A stretch of 64,000 bases of DNA, taken from NCBI GenBank assembly GCA_045657665.1, contig JAZOTN010000008.1, positions 1 to 64,000 on the forward strand, written 5' to 3'. The stretch comes from RUG12461 sp045657665. GTDB lineage: Bacteria; Bacillota; Clostridia; Lachnospirales; Lachnospiraceae. Below the pieces are notes generated by a model. The model had not been told where the DNA came from. It did not search any database and saw only the letters and a program-made list of their open reading frames with translations. Shown here one piece after another: positions 8,157 through 16,946 of this stretch (position 1 is the first letter of the stretch; every line of letters begins with the position of its first letter). The position numbers and the translations under genes are program-made.

Positions 8157-9553
8157 ATGAAAACAACAAAGCAATGGCACAGAATATGTCTGTGGGAAAA
8201 CTGATCGTGTTTGTCATTCCCACGATTATCGCACTGCTGATCTCATCGGTCTATTCCATTGTAGACGGCGTGTTTGTTTCCAATTTCGGAGGGACGACTG
8301 CGTTTGCAGCCATTAACCAGGTGTCTCCATTCTTCCTGGTGGTTGCTTCGGTCGGTTTCATGTTCGGTACCGGAGGAACTGCTCTGGTATCCAAGGTTCA
8401 GGGAGAAGGAAACAAAGAAGAAGCGAATAAGATCTTCTCACTGCTGACCTATGTATTGATCGTTATCGGTGTGATCTGTTCCGTAGTTCTCTGGTTTGCC
8501 ACGGAATCTTTGCTGAAGGCTCTGGGAACGACAGAGGACATGATGCCGTACTGCATGGCCTATGCTCATATCATCATTCCGGCCATTACGCTTTTTATGC
8601 TGCAGTTCTATTTCCAGAGCTTTTTTGCATGTGCGGGGAAGCCGATGATGGGCCTTGTTGATACCCTGCTTGCCGGCGTCGTCAATATCGGCGGGGATGC
8701 TCTTTTTGTCGGGGTGCTGGCAAAAGGAGATCCGATCAAATCCGTACAGGGAGCGGCGCTCGCAACTGCGCTGGGTCTTCTTGTGGGCGGCCTGGTCCCG
8801 CTGATCTATTTCTTCACGAAAAACAAGAGCACGCTGCGGCTCGGAAAGCCGGCGAAGAGGTTCCGTTATGTGGGCGCGGCCTGCGGCAACGGAATTTCCG
8901 AATTTCTGACCAATGTATCCGCATCCTTTATCAACATTGTTTACAACTCCCTGTTTCTGGCCATGATCGGAGACATGGGTGTTGCTGCCTATGGTACTGT
9001 CGGTTATGTGAACACCATCTTCGGAGCCATCGCCAGCGGATATGCAGTGGGCATTGCGCCCCTGATGGCGTATAACTACGGGGCGAAGAATACGGACGCC
9101 TTAAAGAACCTGCACAAAAAGAGTCTGGGAATCGTCATCGGATACAGTGTGATCGCCACCGTGCTGATCGAACTATTGGCAACTCCCCTGGCCTCTATAT
9201 TTGCCCACGGAGATCAGACCCTTCTGCAGATTACGGTGGACGGTCTTCGGATCTTTACCCTGTCCTTCCTGTTCAAGGGGATCCCGACCTACGGCTCCGG
9301 CTTTTTCACCTCACTCAACGACGGGTTTTCTTCCGGCTTCATTGCCTTCATGCGGACCCTGGTGTTCAACCTGGCAACCATCATTGCGGTGCCGCTGCTG
9401 TTCTGGCATATTTTCGGGCGGCCGACCAATCCGGATGAGATGCTCGGCGTGGCTTATTACGGCGTATGGTACTCCATCGTATTCTCCGAGCTTTTAGCAA
9501 CGATCATGACCCTTATCTTCTTCAGGGCAAAGAAAAAGAAATATCAATACTAA
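8153..9553 (+). CDS. MATE family multidrug/toxin efflux transporter
   Basis: Inner-membrane antiporter of 466 residues with twelve predicted helices in two similar halves, the normal MATE length. The opening (MSVGKLIVFVIPTIIALLISSVYSIVDGVFV) and the SPFFLVVASVGFMFGTGG segment are characteristic of the Firmicute MATE/MepA-like group. AAGGAG precedes the ATG. A lipoprotein follows after 55 bases and is probably co-transcribed. Substrate unknown; cationic drugs are typical for the family. Confidence 0.92.
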   Translation: MNENNKAMAQNMSVGKLIVFVIPTIIALLISSVYSIVDGVFVSNFGGTTAFAAINQVSPFFLVVASVGFMFGTGGTALVSKVQGEGNKEEANKIFSLLTYVLIVIGVICSVVLWFATESLLKALGTTEDMMPYCMAYAHIIIPAITLFMLQFYFQSFFACAGKPMMGLVDTLLAGVVNIGGDALFVGVLAKGDPIKSVQGAALATALGLLVGGLVPLIYFFTKNKSTLRLGKPAKRFRYVGAACGNGISEFLTNVSASFINIVYNSLFLAMIGDMGVAAYGTVGYVNTIFGAIASGYAVGIAPLMAYNYGAKNTDALKNLHKKSLGIVIGYSVIATVLIELLATPLASIFAHGDQTLLQITVDGLRIFTLSFLFKGIPTYGSGFFTSLNDGFSSGFIAFMRTLVFNLATIIAVPLLFWHIFGRPTNPDEMLGVAYYGVWYSIVFSELLATIMTLIFFRAKKKKYQY

Positions 9554-9608
9554 GACGGTGCGCACCTTGCCTGAGACATCTCAGGCGAAACAGGGAGGAA
9601 TGAAAACA

Positions 9609-10583
9609 ATGAAAAAACTGATCGGGCTTATGCCTGCACTGGTTCTTGCCCTTTCGCTCTCTGCCTGCGGTGCTGAGCCTACGGCAGAGCAGAAGACGGA
9701 CAGCGGTCCTGCTGAAGAAACAGAGACGCTTCCGGCACCTGTAACGCAAAAAGGAGAGATTGAGGAAACTGCGGAAGAAATCCTTCCTGCGCATAAATAC
9801 GATCTTGCCGGGGTTCATGAGGTTGACGGACGGCAGGGCATCGCATGGGAAAACGGAGACTATTATGTGTCCGGCAGCACAACCATGACCCATTACGATT
9901 CGGACTGGAATGTGGTCGCGTCGGCGGAGAAGCCTTTCGATGGATTTAAGGATGAAGTCAATCACATCGGCGATATTGATGTCTACAAGGGACAGATCTA
10001 TGCCGGCGTAGAATACTTTATGGACGGCAAGGCAAAGAATATCCAGATCGCCGTATACGACGCCGAAACCTTCAAGCTGGTCAAAACGTGGGCCTTTGCC
10101 GAGGACAGCGGTCAGACGGAAGTTTCCGGCGTAGCCGTCGATCCGGATCATGAATGCGTCTGGATGTGTTCCTGGGAAGGGGATGAAAGCGGCAGATATC
10201 TATACCGCTATGATCTGAATACCGGTGAGTACCTGGGCAAGCACCATATTCAGCCGCCGCCGCAGTGGCTGCAGGGGATTGCGTATTACGAAGGGTGCCT
10301 TTATATGACGGCAGACGACGGCACGGCGGATCTTGGCGAACCGGACCATGTATACAGATGCAAGGTAGATCCCGGCAAGACCTCATTCAACGTAGTTCTC
10401 GAACGAACGCTTGACGATGTCACGCTGCAGGGAGAGATCGAAGGTATTTCCTTTGATAAGGATAAAAAACAGATGCTGGTCAGCTACAACAGAGGAGCGA
10501 GGATCGTGCTTGGTATGCCGAAGGGCTTCTACGAAGGCTTCGATAAGGAGATCCATGAGATCTTCGTATATGATATAAAATAA
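9609..10583 (+). CDS. Secreted lipoprotein, beta-propeller-like
   Basis: The signal peptide ends in LSLSAC (lipidated Cys20), followed by an acidic linker. The mature part has recurring strands such as RQGIAWENGDYYVSG, GDIDVYKGQIYAG, VSGVAVDPDHECVWM, LQGIAYYEGCLYMT and EGISFDKDKKQML, a spacing that suggests a beta-propeller of the SMP-30/YncE type. The start is the ATG at 9609, ten bases after GGGAGG; the ATG at 9600 is too close. It sits behind the MATE exporter and before a strong terminator. Function unknown, perhaps ligand binding or a lactonase-like role. Confidence 0.75.
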   Translation: MKKLIGLMPALVLALSLSACGAEPTAEQKTDSGPAEETETLPAPVTQKGEIEETAEEILPAHKYDLAGVHEVDGRQGIAWENGDYYVSGSTTMTHYDSDWNVVASAEKPFDGFKDEVNHIGDIDVYKGQIYAGVEYFMDGKAKNIQIAVYDAETFKLVKTWAFAEDSGQTEVSGVAVDPDHECVWMCSWEGDESGRYLYRYDLNTGEYLGKHHIQPPPQWLQGIAYYEGCLYMTADDGTADLGEPDHVYRCKVDPGKTSFNVVLERTLDDVTLQGEIEGISFDKDKKQMLVSYNRGARIVLGMPKGFYEGFDKEIHEIFVYDIK

Positions 10584-10589
10584 ACTAAG

Positions 10590-10627
10590 AAAAAGCAGGG
10601 GACGGTTCAGCCCCCTGCTTTTTTTAT
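10590..10627 (+). terminator. Rho-independent terminator after the MATE-lipoprotein unit
   Basis: AAGCAGGGG (10593-10601) pairs with CCCCCTGCTT (10611-10620), running into a T stretch. The A-run on the other side could let it work for the convergent MscS gene as well. Confidence 0.85.
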
Positions 10628-10670
10628 GTTATGGAGTTGATCACATGTATGGTGTTTTTGCCTTTATTGT

Positions 10671-10704
10671 GACCAGAAGCCCTGAAGCCGACCTGTGATC
10701 AGCT
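10671..10704 (-). repeat. Copy of the GDPD gene's 3' end beyond the MscS gene
   Basis: These 34 bases match 14300-14333 at 31 positions. At 14300 they encode the last residues of the glycerophosphodiesterase (LITDRLQDFWSL). Here, on the same strand in a frame shifted from the MscS stop, they read LITGRLQGFWSQ followed by a stop. So the tail of a second GDPD-like gene lies directly under the end of the MscS gene, a rearrangement scar. Confidence 0.7.
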
Positions 10705-13545
10705 ATCTGCATCCTCCTCCGGCACATCGACATAAGTGTTGTTTTCTTCCCTGTAATCGCTTACTACCACGTGGTTATAAGGAATACGGATATGCTTTCT
10801 GTCAAAGAGAAGCTTGATCTCTCTCAGCAAAGCACGAACCGCCTGTTTACGTCTGGCCGGGGTGACATAAATGGCAATCCGGATCACTATGCGGCCGTCG
10901 TCAACGGAACTTACGCCCTGATACTTGAGGGGCTTTAACAGGCCGGGGATGTTCTTCTCCATGTTCGGAAGTTCTCTGTCAAGGAGCTTCTCTACTTCCA
11001 GAAGATCCGTCTCCAGCGGGATCGGCACCTTGACGACCTCTCTTGCCTGTTCGCCATTGCAGTTCACGATCTCCCGCATGGCGGAATTGTTAAAGATCTT
11101 GGTGTCTGAATAATAGACGATCCTCGTATATCGGAGTCCGATCTCCTGCACCATTCCGAACCAGGATCCCACCGAGATCCAGTCACCGATCCGGTAGGTG
11201 CCTTCAAAAATGATGAACAGTCCTGCAATGATATCGCTGACCAGATCCTTCGCTCCGAAGCCGATCATCAGAGAGAGGACTCCCGCGGATGCCCAGAGCG
11301 CTCTGGTATCGATGCCGAATTGCGCCAGCCCGATATACAGAAAGACGATCGCGCAGGTATATTTTAAAGCACTCCTGAGGAGAAGAAGGATCGTTTCTTT
11401 CTTCAGATCGGAGACCTTTGCGATGTGGTACAGCACTTGATTTAAAAGTTCCTGAAAAACATAAAGCACGCAGATGAGGAACAGACAGAAAGAGAAGGAA
11501 AACAGATTCACGCCTTTTTCCCAGTCCCCGAGCAGCACATAGGAGAAGCCGTCCAGTCTCACGTCGTTCGTGATCCCATAATATACGATGCCGGCCTCAA
11601 ACAGAAGAAACGCGATGCAGAATATCAGCAGAACCCGGTAAATGATCCTTCCCGTAAGCATTTCCGGAGTCTGTTCGCTGACAGGAATGGCGCTCTGTTT
11701 CTTCCAGCGGATGTCAAAGCCGTACTTTTCCTCCGCCTTGAACACGTCGGACCATATGCCTTTCTTCGCTTTTTCACGGCTGTCATCATCCGGCCCGTCT
11801 CCGGCCGCTTCCTGCTGCTCCGCCTCACCGGCCAGGATCACGCTCCTGTATCCGGCCAGCGAAACGATCACCAGAAGAATAAATGCTGCGGCTCCATATA
11901 ACGCCAATATACAGGAAATAAGCAGAGGGTTGGGACTGTCCGTACTCCGCACCAAAGGCATCAGGTATAATGTCTCCGACTCGCTGACTCCTGTATAGTA
12001 GGTCTTGTCATTGATCGTGAGGATCCCGTCAAAGCCGGTTTTTATTTTTTCCGGATCGATCCCCAGCTCCTCAATAGCGGTACCTTCAAAACCCAGACCG
12101 GTAGTGGCGGCGATCTTCATCGTATCCTTGTCGATTGCCAAAGCATATTCCGGCAGTCCGATCACCAGATTGTCAAGGACCGTCTGCACATCGATCGGAT
12201 CCAAAAGCTGTTCGCGGAGTTGGGGATCTACAGCGATCTGGACAAAACCGTCACAAAGATCATTTTCATCCCGGAGGCATACTCCGATATACTGCTTTTT
12301 CTCGCCGGTGTCATCCGTCCGGACATCCTGTATTACATACTCCTTTCCTTCAAGCAGCGGACGAAAGGCGTACGACTGATCCTCTTCATCGGTGCTCAGC
12401 TCAAAATGGTCATAAGGCGAGTTTGTGACAAGTACTTTTCCGTACTTGTCAAACACATAGATATATTCCACATCAAGGTCTTTGGCAAGCTTTGCGAGAT
12501 CTTCTCTGGTAAGGTTTTCCTTTCCTTTTTCCGTCACCAGATCCGCTGCGAGGTTACACTGCTCCAGATACTGCGCATCGAGCCAGTTCGTAAGCTTGTC
12601 TCTATACTCCTCATACGTGTTTAAGGTCTCGACTGCGGCTTCGGCATGATTGTTCATGGTCGCGATGTCTCCGGTCACGTCCATCATGGTCTGGTAATAC
12701 CAGAGAGCAAAGAATAAAATGGTTATCCCGATCACCGCATAGGAAACGAGCTTCCTGCGAAACGCCTTCAGCTCTTCCTTATGTGAGATGAGCGCAAACC
12801 CGATGTATCGGATAAAGACCCACACAATCGCAAAGAAGAGCAGTGTGGAAAAAATGCACCGGACAACGATAAGACCCAGAGCTTCCGTAAGAGTTACTCC
12901 GCAGATGATATAGGTATCTCCGTAAGTAAAAACCGATCCGTATATGCCTGCGTCCAAAGCAGAGTACAGATCCCCGGTGTCCTGGTCTTTCCTGATGATT
13001 GATTCCGGAAGGAACAGATGAAAGCCTCCGGCCAGATCCTTATTTTTGAACTCTTCGTCTGCTTCCTCCAGATCGAAAACATCTTCCAGATCAAGATTCC
13101 TGCCCACAAGACGCAGCTTTTCTCCGATGAATCTTTCATCGCTGTTCGCGAGAGTGGAAAGGTCATCCTTTGATACGACGATCACATGCCCGCTGCGGCC
13201 AACCCGGAGTTTCGTGATCCGGTTCATCCAGGATATGGTCTCCTTAATGATGGTTTCCACGTCTTCTTCACTTTCGGTCTTTTCCTCAACCAGTCCTTCG
13301 TTGGCATGCAAGATCTCCTCCCGGCTTTTTTTCAGATTGGATGAGATCTTCCGAAGCGCATCTTCGTTTTCTTCGAGCTGCGGGAGGAGCTTTGATGCCT
13401 GAACGATCGTCCGCTCAACCTGAGGCTTTACCCGCGACACAACATCACGGGTGTATAATCTGAAAGAAACAAAGGAAAAGACAGCGGTCAAAGCCGCAAG
13501 AAGAATGTATAAACAAACTTTCAATCGTGTAATCTTTTTTTTCAT
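10699..13545 (-). CDS. Large MscS-family mechanosensitive channel with extracytoplasmic sensor regions
   Basis: At 948 residues this is far longer than classical MscS (about 290). Order: one N-terminal helix; an extracytoplasmic region of about 190 residues; two helices near residues 220-290; a second extracytoplasmic region to about 540 with Cache-like strands (DLDVEYIYVFDKYGKVLVTN); several helices; then the MscS pore and beta domain. The pore-to-beta segment GFGAKDLVSDIIAGLFIIFEGTYRIGDWI (residues written in parts: GFGAKDLVSD, FEGTYRIGDWI) is well conserved. It is the last gene of a minus-strand operon with GDPD and acetolactate decarboxylase. I infer an osmotic-release channel gated or tuned by an external ligand. 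Confidence 0.85.
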   Translation of the reverse strand: MKKKITRLKVCLYILLAALTAVFSFVSFRLYTRDVVSRVKPQVERTIVQASKLLPQLEENEDALRKISSNLKKSREEILHANEGLVEEKTESEEDVETIIKETISWMNRITKLRVGRSGHVIVVSKDDLSTLANSDERFIGEKLRLVGRNLDLEDVFDLEEADEEFKNKDLAGGFHLFLPESIIRKDQDTGDLYSALDAGIYGSVFTYGDTYIICGVTLTEALGLIVVRCIFSTLLFFAIVWVFIRYIGFALISHKEELKAFRRKLVSYAVIGITILFFALWYYQTMMDVTGDIATMNNHAEAAVETLNTYEEYRDKLTNWLDAQYLEQCNLAADLVTEKGKENLTREDLAKLAKDLDVEYIYVFDKYGKVLVTNSPYDHFELSTDEEDQSYAFRPLLEGKEYVIQDVRTDDTGEKKQYIGVCLRDENDLCDGFVQIAVDPQLREQLLDPIDVQTVLDNLVIGLPEYALAIDKDTMKIAATTGLGFEGTAIEELGIDPEKIKTGFDGILTINDKTYYTGVSESETLYLMPLVRSTDSPNPLLISCILALYGAAAFILLVIVSLAGYRSVILAGEAEQQEAAGDGPDDDSREKAKKGIWSDVFKAEEKYGFDIRWKKQSAIPVSEQTPEMLTGRIIYRVLLIFCIAFLLFEAGIVYYGITNDVRLDGFSYVLLGDWEKGVNLFSFSFCLFLICVLYVFQELLNQVLYHIAKVSDLKKETILLLLRSALKYTCAIVFLYIGLAQFGIDTRALWASAGVLSLMIGFGAKDLVSDIIAGLFIIFEGTYRIGDWISVGSWFGMVQEIGLRYTRIVYYSDTKIFNNSAMREIVNCNGEQAREVVKVPIPLETDLLEVEKLLDRELPNMEKNIPGLLKPLKYQGVSSVDDGRIVIRIAIYVTPARRKQAVRALLREIKLLFDRKHIRIPYNHVVVSDYREENNTYVDVPEEDADS

Positions 13546-13566
13546 ACAAAACCGTCCCCTGTTTTT

Positions 13567-14280
13567 TTACTCTACGGATTTGATCTCTTCCTGAAGATCC
13601 TGTTTGAGAGAGTAGGTGTCAAAAGCCGCTTCTTTGGGGAAGTTGATAAAGATGTTGGTAATCTTATCTACTTTCGCAAGTCCTTTCACGATGTTGACAT
13701 CAAAAACATGTCCCCCTTTTTTTCTGTCCTCGGAGAGAAAATGAAGATGCCATCCTGGCATGTTGATCCCATCCATGAAATCGGGGAAATAGACACCCAC
13801 CAATGATCCGCGGATATTTTCAAAAAGAAACGCGTTCTGTGTCTTGCTCAGCATCTCTTTTAAGGTGACATGATGTGACCGGTAGGGCGCCTCGGATCTG
13901 GCGTCCACCTTTTCAAACAGACCGTCGATCCTCACAACATGCATGCTGTTCAGTCCGAACTTTTCTTCGATCTTTCTGGTCAGTTCTGTCCGGATTGATG
14001 CGATATCCTGCATGTTTTCAAGCAAAAACTGCTGCCCCCCGTGAAGCTTTGATACAGCTGCGAAAGGAACGCCTGTCTCGGGAGAGACCACAGTGACGTC
14101 TCCGTTCTGATCCGCCCGGTAGCAATGACCGTCCATGACGATCATTTCCCCGTTCACATCTTCAAAGGTTCCGAGGCCGGTGTCACCTTCTTCAAGAAGT
14201 TTTTCCACATCGATCACAGCCCGGCTGTATCCCAGAGCAAGAGCCTGCAGCGTTGAGACCTGATACATCTTGTTGTCCAT
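13567..14280 (-). CDS. budA: Alpha-acetolactate decarboxylase
   Basis: Zinc enzyme that converts (S)-2-acetolactate to (R)-acetoin and CO2, diverting pyruvate-derived acid flux to neutral products. The metal ligands are visible as His178 and His180 in PGWHLHFLSED and His191 in GGHVFDVN. The N-terminal QVSTLQALALGYSRA segment is the family start. At 237 residues the length is normal. It lies 12 bases from the GDPD gene and 21 from the MscS gene, an unusual setting: no acetolactate synthase is nearby, although 2-acetolactate is also a branched-chain amino acid precursor. Confidence 0.92.
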   Translation of the reverse strand: MDNKMYQVSTLQALALGYSRAVIDVEKLLEEGDTGLGTFEDVNGEMIVMDGHCYRADQNGDVTVVSPETGVPFAAVSKLHGGQQFLLENMQDIASIRTELTRKIEEKFGLNSMHVVRIDGLFEKVDARSEAPYRSHHVTLKEMLSKTQNAFLFENIRGSLVGVYFPDFMDGINMPGWHLHFLSEDRKKGGHVFDVNIVKGLAKVDKITNIFINFPKEAAFDTYSLKQDLQEEIKSVE

Positions 14281-14292
14281 CGTGTTTTCTCC

Positions 14293-16182
14293 TTATAAGG
14301 ACCAGAAGTCCTGAAGCCGGTCTGTGATCAGCTCGCGTTCGGTTCTGGAGTCCAGATCCTTCCGCACCTTCTCTGTCAGCACGATCTCATCGGTGGTAAT
14401 ATAATCCACGTCGGAATCCATGATATCCCGCAGCGCCCTTTCGGTATTGGGCGTCCAGACGGCCACCTCTTTTCCGGCCGCATGAGCGTCCGCGTAGAGC
14501 GTTGGGGATCCCATTCCTTCTTCCACATCCAGGATATCACAGGGGAGCTTTTCGAAATTCCCCATACCCGCGAAGAATAACGAGGCTGTTTTTGTTTCCG
14601 GATATTTCTTCTTTATATAGTTCACGACATCATCCTTCAGGGAAATATAGAGAACCAGATCCTCCACGCCGTATTCTTTCACCATGGCCACTACATCATC
14701 CGCCATTTTTTCATCGGCTGTTTCTCCCTTCAGTTCCAGCAGGAGGACCGCATTCAGTCGTTTTGCTTCCTCAAGGAATTCCTCCAGCTTCGGGATCTTA
14801 TAGGTTTTATTGCCGCCGGTAGTATCCTTGGCCACCAGTTCCTCGATCTCGGCCAGAGTCATTTCGGAGGGTTTTTTCGCAACCCCGGTGAGACGTTTGA
14901 AATTGCTGTCATGGTTGATGATATAGTAACCGTCCTTCGTTCGCTGGATATCGATCTCGCCGCCGATGCAGCCGTGCTCCATTGCAAGCTGAAGACCCTC
15001 GACGGAGTTCTCCTGCCCCAGCGTCCCGCAGGAACGGTGGGCAATAATAGCCGGTTCCCGCTTCTTGAGCAGGGAGTTGGCGCCGATGGAAAGGAAGAAG
15101 CACAGGAATCCCGCCGCGACCGCAAGTCCGATTATCACCAGGATCTTTCCCACATAGACGCCGCCCTTCGGCCTGGTAAGCCAGACCGGCGCCGATTCCT
15201 CCCGCTCCGCGGCATCGAACTGGAGATAAAGCTTGGTAAAATAGAACATGATAAAAGCGGAGGCCAGCAGGGTCAGAAACAGATCCAGATATCCTCCTTC
15301 CAGTACCGCAAAGGCGCATGCCATGCGATAGCCCAGAATGTCAACATCCGTATCCGTGAAGGTATCCCAGGTGGACAGATCGGAATAGTCCTTTACGGCA
15401 TAATCTGCAGGGAGTGTTTCCTCGATCGGATCCAGCTCCGCCTGGAACGCCAGATTGAGCCCCGTGCTGATGCCGATCCGGACCAGTGCGGTAATGACCA
15501 GCACCAGCAGCATCGTGCCGATAAACCTTTTCCAGTTTTTCTTCATCAGCCGGACAGAATGCTTCTTCGCTTCTTTCGGAGTCAGGCCGGACAGCAGCAC
15601 ACCGTGGAGGGAAAACAGGAAGAAGAAACCGATCACAAGCAGTGCCAGGATCGCGATCCCATAGATTATGAGAAGAACGGGCTTTTTATATATCACATCC
15701 ATGATAAAATTCGGGATCATGAAATTCTTTGTGACACCTACCGAAAAACCTACGCCTATCAGGGGTACCGCGAACAGGATATACACCAGAATAGAGATGC
15801 CGTCCGGATTGAGAAAACGCTTGATGCAGAGGACGGAATCCTTGATGCTCCGGAAGATACCTGCCTTTTCGCCCCGCAGGATCCCTCCCGTTACAAGCAC
15901 GCGGATAAAGAGATCGATCGCCACATAGACAAGCAAAAACGCGATCCCGATGATAATGAGTACCGGTCCCTGCCAGCTCAGAAGGATCTGCTTCAGATTT
16001 GCGGTGGTCAGGGCAGCTACCTTTGTTCCGATAATGGCGTTGCTGATCCTTGTAAAGACAAAAACAAGGGCTGCCAGAATGACGGAGGTAACAAACCGCA
16101 CCATCCAGATCTCCGGGATCGATTCTGCTGCCAGTCTTGCGAATGTGATTTTTTTCTGCGGTTTCGGTTCTCTATTAGACAT
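14293..16182 (-). CDS. Membrane-domain glycerophosphodiester phosphodiesterase
   Basis: Residues 1-375 hold eight or so hydrophobic helices (the GDPD membrane domain), followed by an extracytoplasmic GDPD catalytic domain. The latter shows IIAHRSCGTLGQENSVEG, then GGEIDIQRTKDGYYIINHD (in pieces: GGEIDIQ, INHD) with the metal-binding Glu/Asp and catalytic His, and ELKGE further on. Such enzymes hydrolyse glycerophosphodiesters, or in Gram-positives possibly lipoteichoic-acid-type polymers, outside the cell. First gene of the three-gene operon; its 3' end is duplicated at 10671. Confidence 0.9.
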   Translation of the reverse strand: MSNREPKPQKKITFARLAAESIPEIWMVRFVTSVILAALVFVFTRISNAIIGTKVAALTTANLKQILLSWQGPVLIIIGIAFLLVYVAIDLFIRVLVTGGILRGEKAGIFRSIKDSVLCIKRFLNPDGISILVYILFAVPLIGVGFSVGVTKNFMIPNFIMDVIYKKPVLLIIYGIAILALLVIGFFFLFSLHGVLLSGLTPKEAKKHSVRLMKKNWKRFIGTMLLVLVITALVRIGISTGLNLAFQAELDPIEETLPADYAVKDYSDLSTWDTFTDTDVDILGYRMACAFAVLEGGYLDLFLTLLASAFIMFYFTKLYLQFDAAEREESAPVWLTRPKGGVYVGKILVIIGLAVAAGFLCFFLSIGANSLLKKREPAIIAHRSCGTLGQENSVEGLQLAMEHGCIGGEIDIQRTKDGYYIINHDSNFKRLTGVAKKPSEMTLAEIEELVAKDTTGGNKTYKIPKLEEFLEEAKRLNAVLLLELKGETADEKMADDVVAMVKEYGVEDLVLYISLKDDVVNYIKKKYPETKTASLFFAGMGNFEKLPCDILDVEEGMGSPTLYADAHAAGKEVAVWTPNTERALRDIMDSDVDYITTDEIVLTEKVRKDLDSRTERELITDRLQDFWSL

Positions 16183-16229
16183 AGGATTTCCTCTCGTTTA
16201 CGTGTATTGACTCTCGAAATATTATCATT

Positions 16230-16258
16230 ATTCTAGTGTATAACACTGTTTTATGCAA
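16230..16258 (-). promoter_or_regulatory. Promoter of the GDPD-budA-MscS operon
   Basis: On the minus strand TTGCAT (16258-16253) and TAGAAT (16235-16230) are 17 bases apart. Within the spacer AGTGT-ATA-ACACT (16235-16247) is a perfect dyad, a possible operator. The HTH-receiver gene is divergent from here and is a candidate to bind it. Confidence 0.5.
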
Positions 16259-16346
16259 TTACAAGCGTGTGTTCCAGATTGTCAAACAATTCACTTGCCT
16301 GTGTCATGGAGCTGGATTATCATGATCATGGAAAGGAGCAAAAGCA

Positions 16347-16946
16347 GTGAACGAACTATTTGCGGAAACCCTGCGGAGGCTGCGAGGGGAAAAGGGGCTT
16401 TCACAGGCGCAGCTTGGAAAACAGATGTTTGTCAACCATTCTACGATCGCACGCTGGGAAAACGGCACCCGCCTGCCGGACGCCGCGATGATCATCCGTT
16501 TGGCCGAGTGCCTCGGAGTGGACGCCAACACGTTGTTCCAGCTTGTGTCCCGGAGCGAAGAATCCCCCAATGTTATCATGGTGGACGACAGCAAGGTCAT
16601 TCTCACCGAGGGGCTGTTTATCCTTGGGGAGGTCATGCCGAATGCTACGATTGCCGGTTTTATCTGGCCGCTCGAAGCGATCGAATACGCCAAAACAAAC
16701 CGGATCGCGCTGGCCTTTTTGGATATTGAATTGGGTTCCGCCAGCGGGCTGGATCTTTGCGGCGCGCTGCTTGACATCAATTCCTACACAAACATCGTGT
16801 TTCTTACCGCCTACCCCGACTATGCCCTTGATGCATGGAAAACCGAGGCCTGCGGTTTTCTTCTCAAACCTCTGACTCTGGAAAGCGTAAGGGAGCAGCT
16901 GAAAAAGCTCCGCTATCCGGTTTCGACAGGAGGCGCAGACGAGTGA
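16347..16946 (+). CDS. XRE-type helix-turn-helix fused to a receiver domain (unusual response regulator)
   Basis: Residues 1-65 are a Cro/CI-type HTH (LSQAQLGKQMFVNHSTIARWENG), and residues 75-190 are a CheY-like receiver: VIMVDDS acidic pocket, phospho-acceptor Asp126 in FLDIELG, FLTAYPD with the conserved Thr, and LLKPL with the Lys. The DNA-binding domain is at the N terminus, the reverse of normal response regulators. The downstream histidine kinase starts at a GTG overlapping the stop (GTGA), so the pair is translationally coupled. Ligand and regulon unknown; the divergent GDPD-budA-MscS operon is a plausible target. Confidence 0.9.
   Translation: MNELFAETLRRLRGEKGLSQAQLGKQMFVNHSTIARWENGTRLPDAAMIIRLAECLGVDANTLFQLVSRSEESPNVIMVDDSKVILTEGLFILGEVMPNATIAGFIWPLEAIEYAKTNRIALAFLDIELGSASGLDLCGALLDINSYTNIVFLTAYPDYALDAWKTEACGFLLKPLTLESVREQLKKLRYPVSTGGADE

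Noticed and set aside
14911..16236. Long plus-strand open frame (441 codons) across the GDPD gene
   Set aside because: It is antisense to a clear GDPD gene, is full of Gln, His and Arg with no recognisable domain, and lacks a ribosome binding site.
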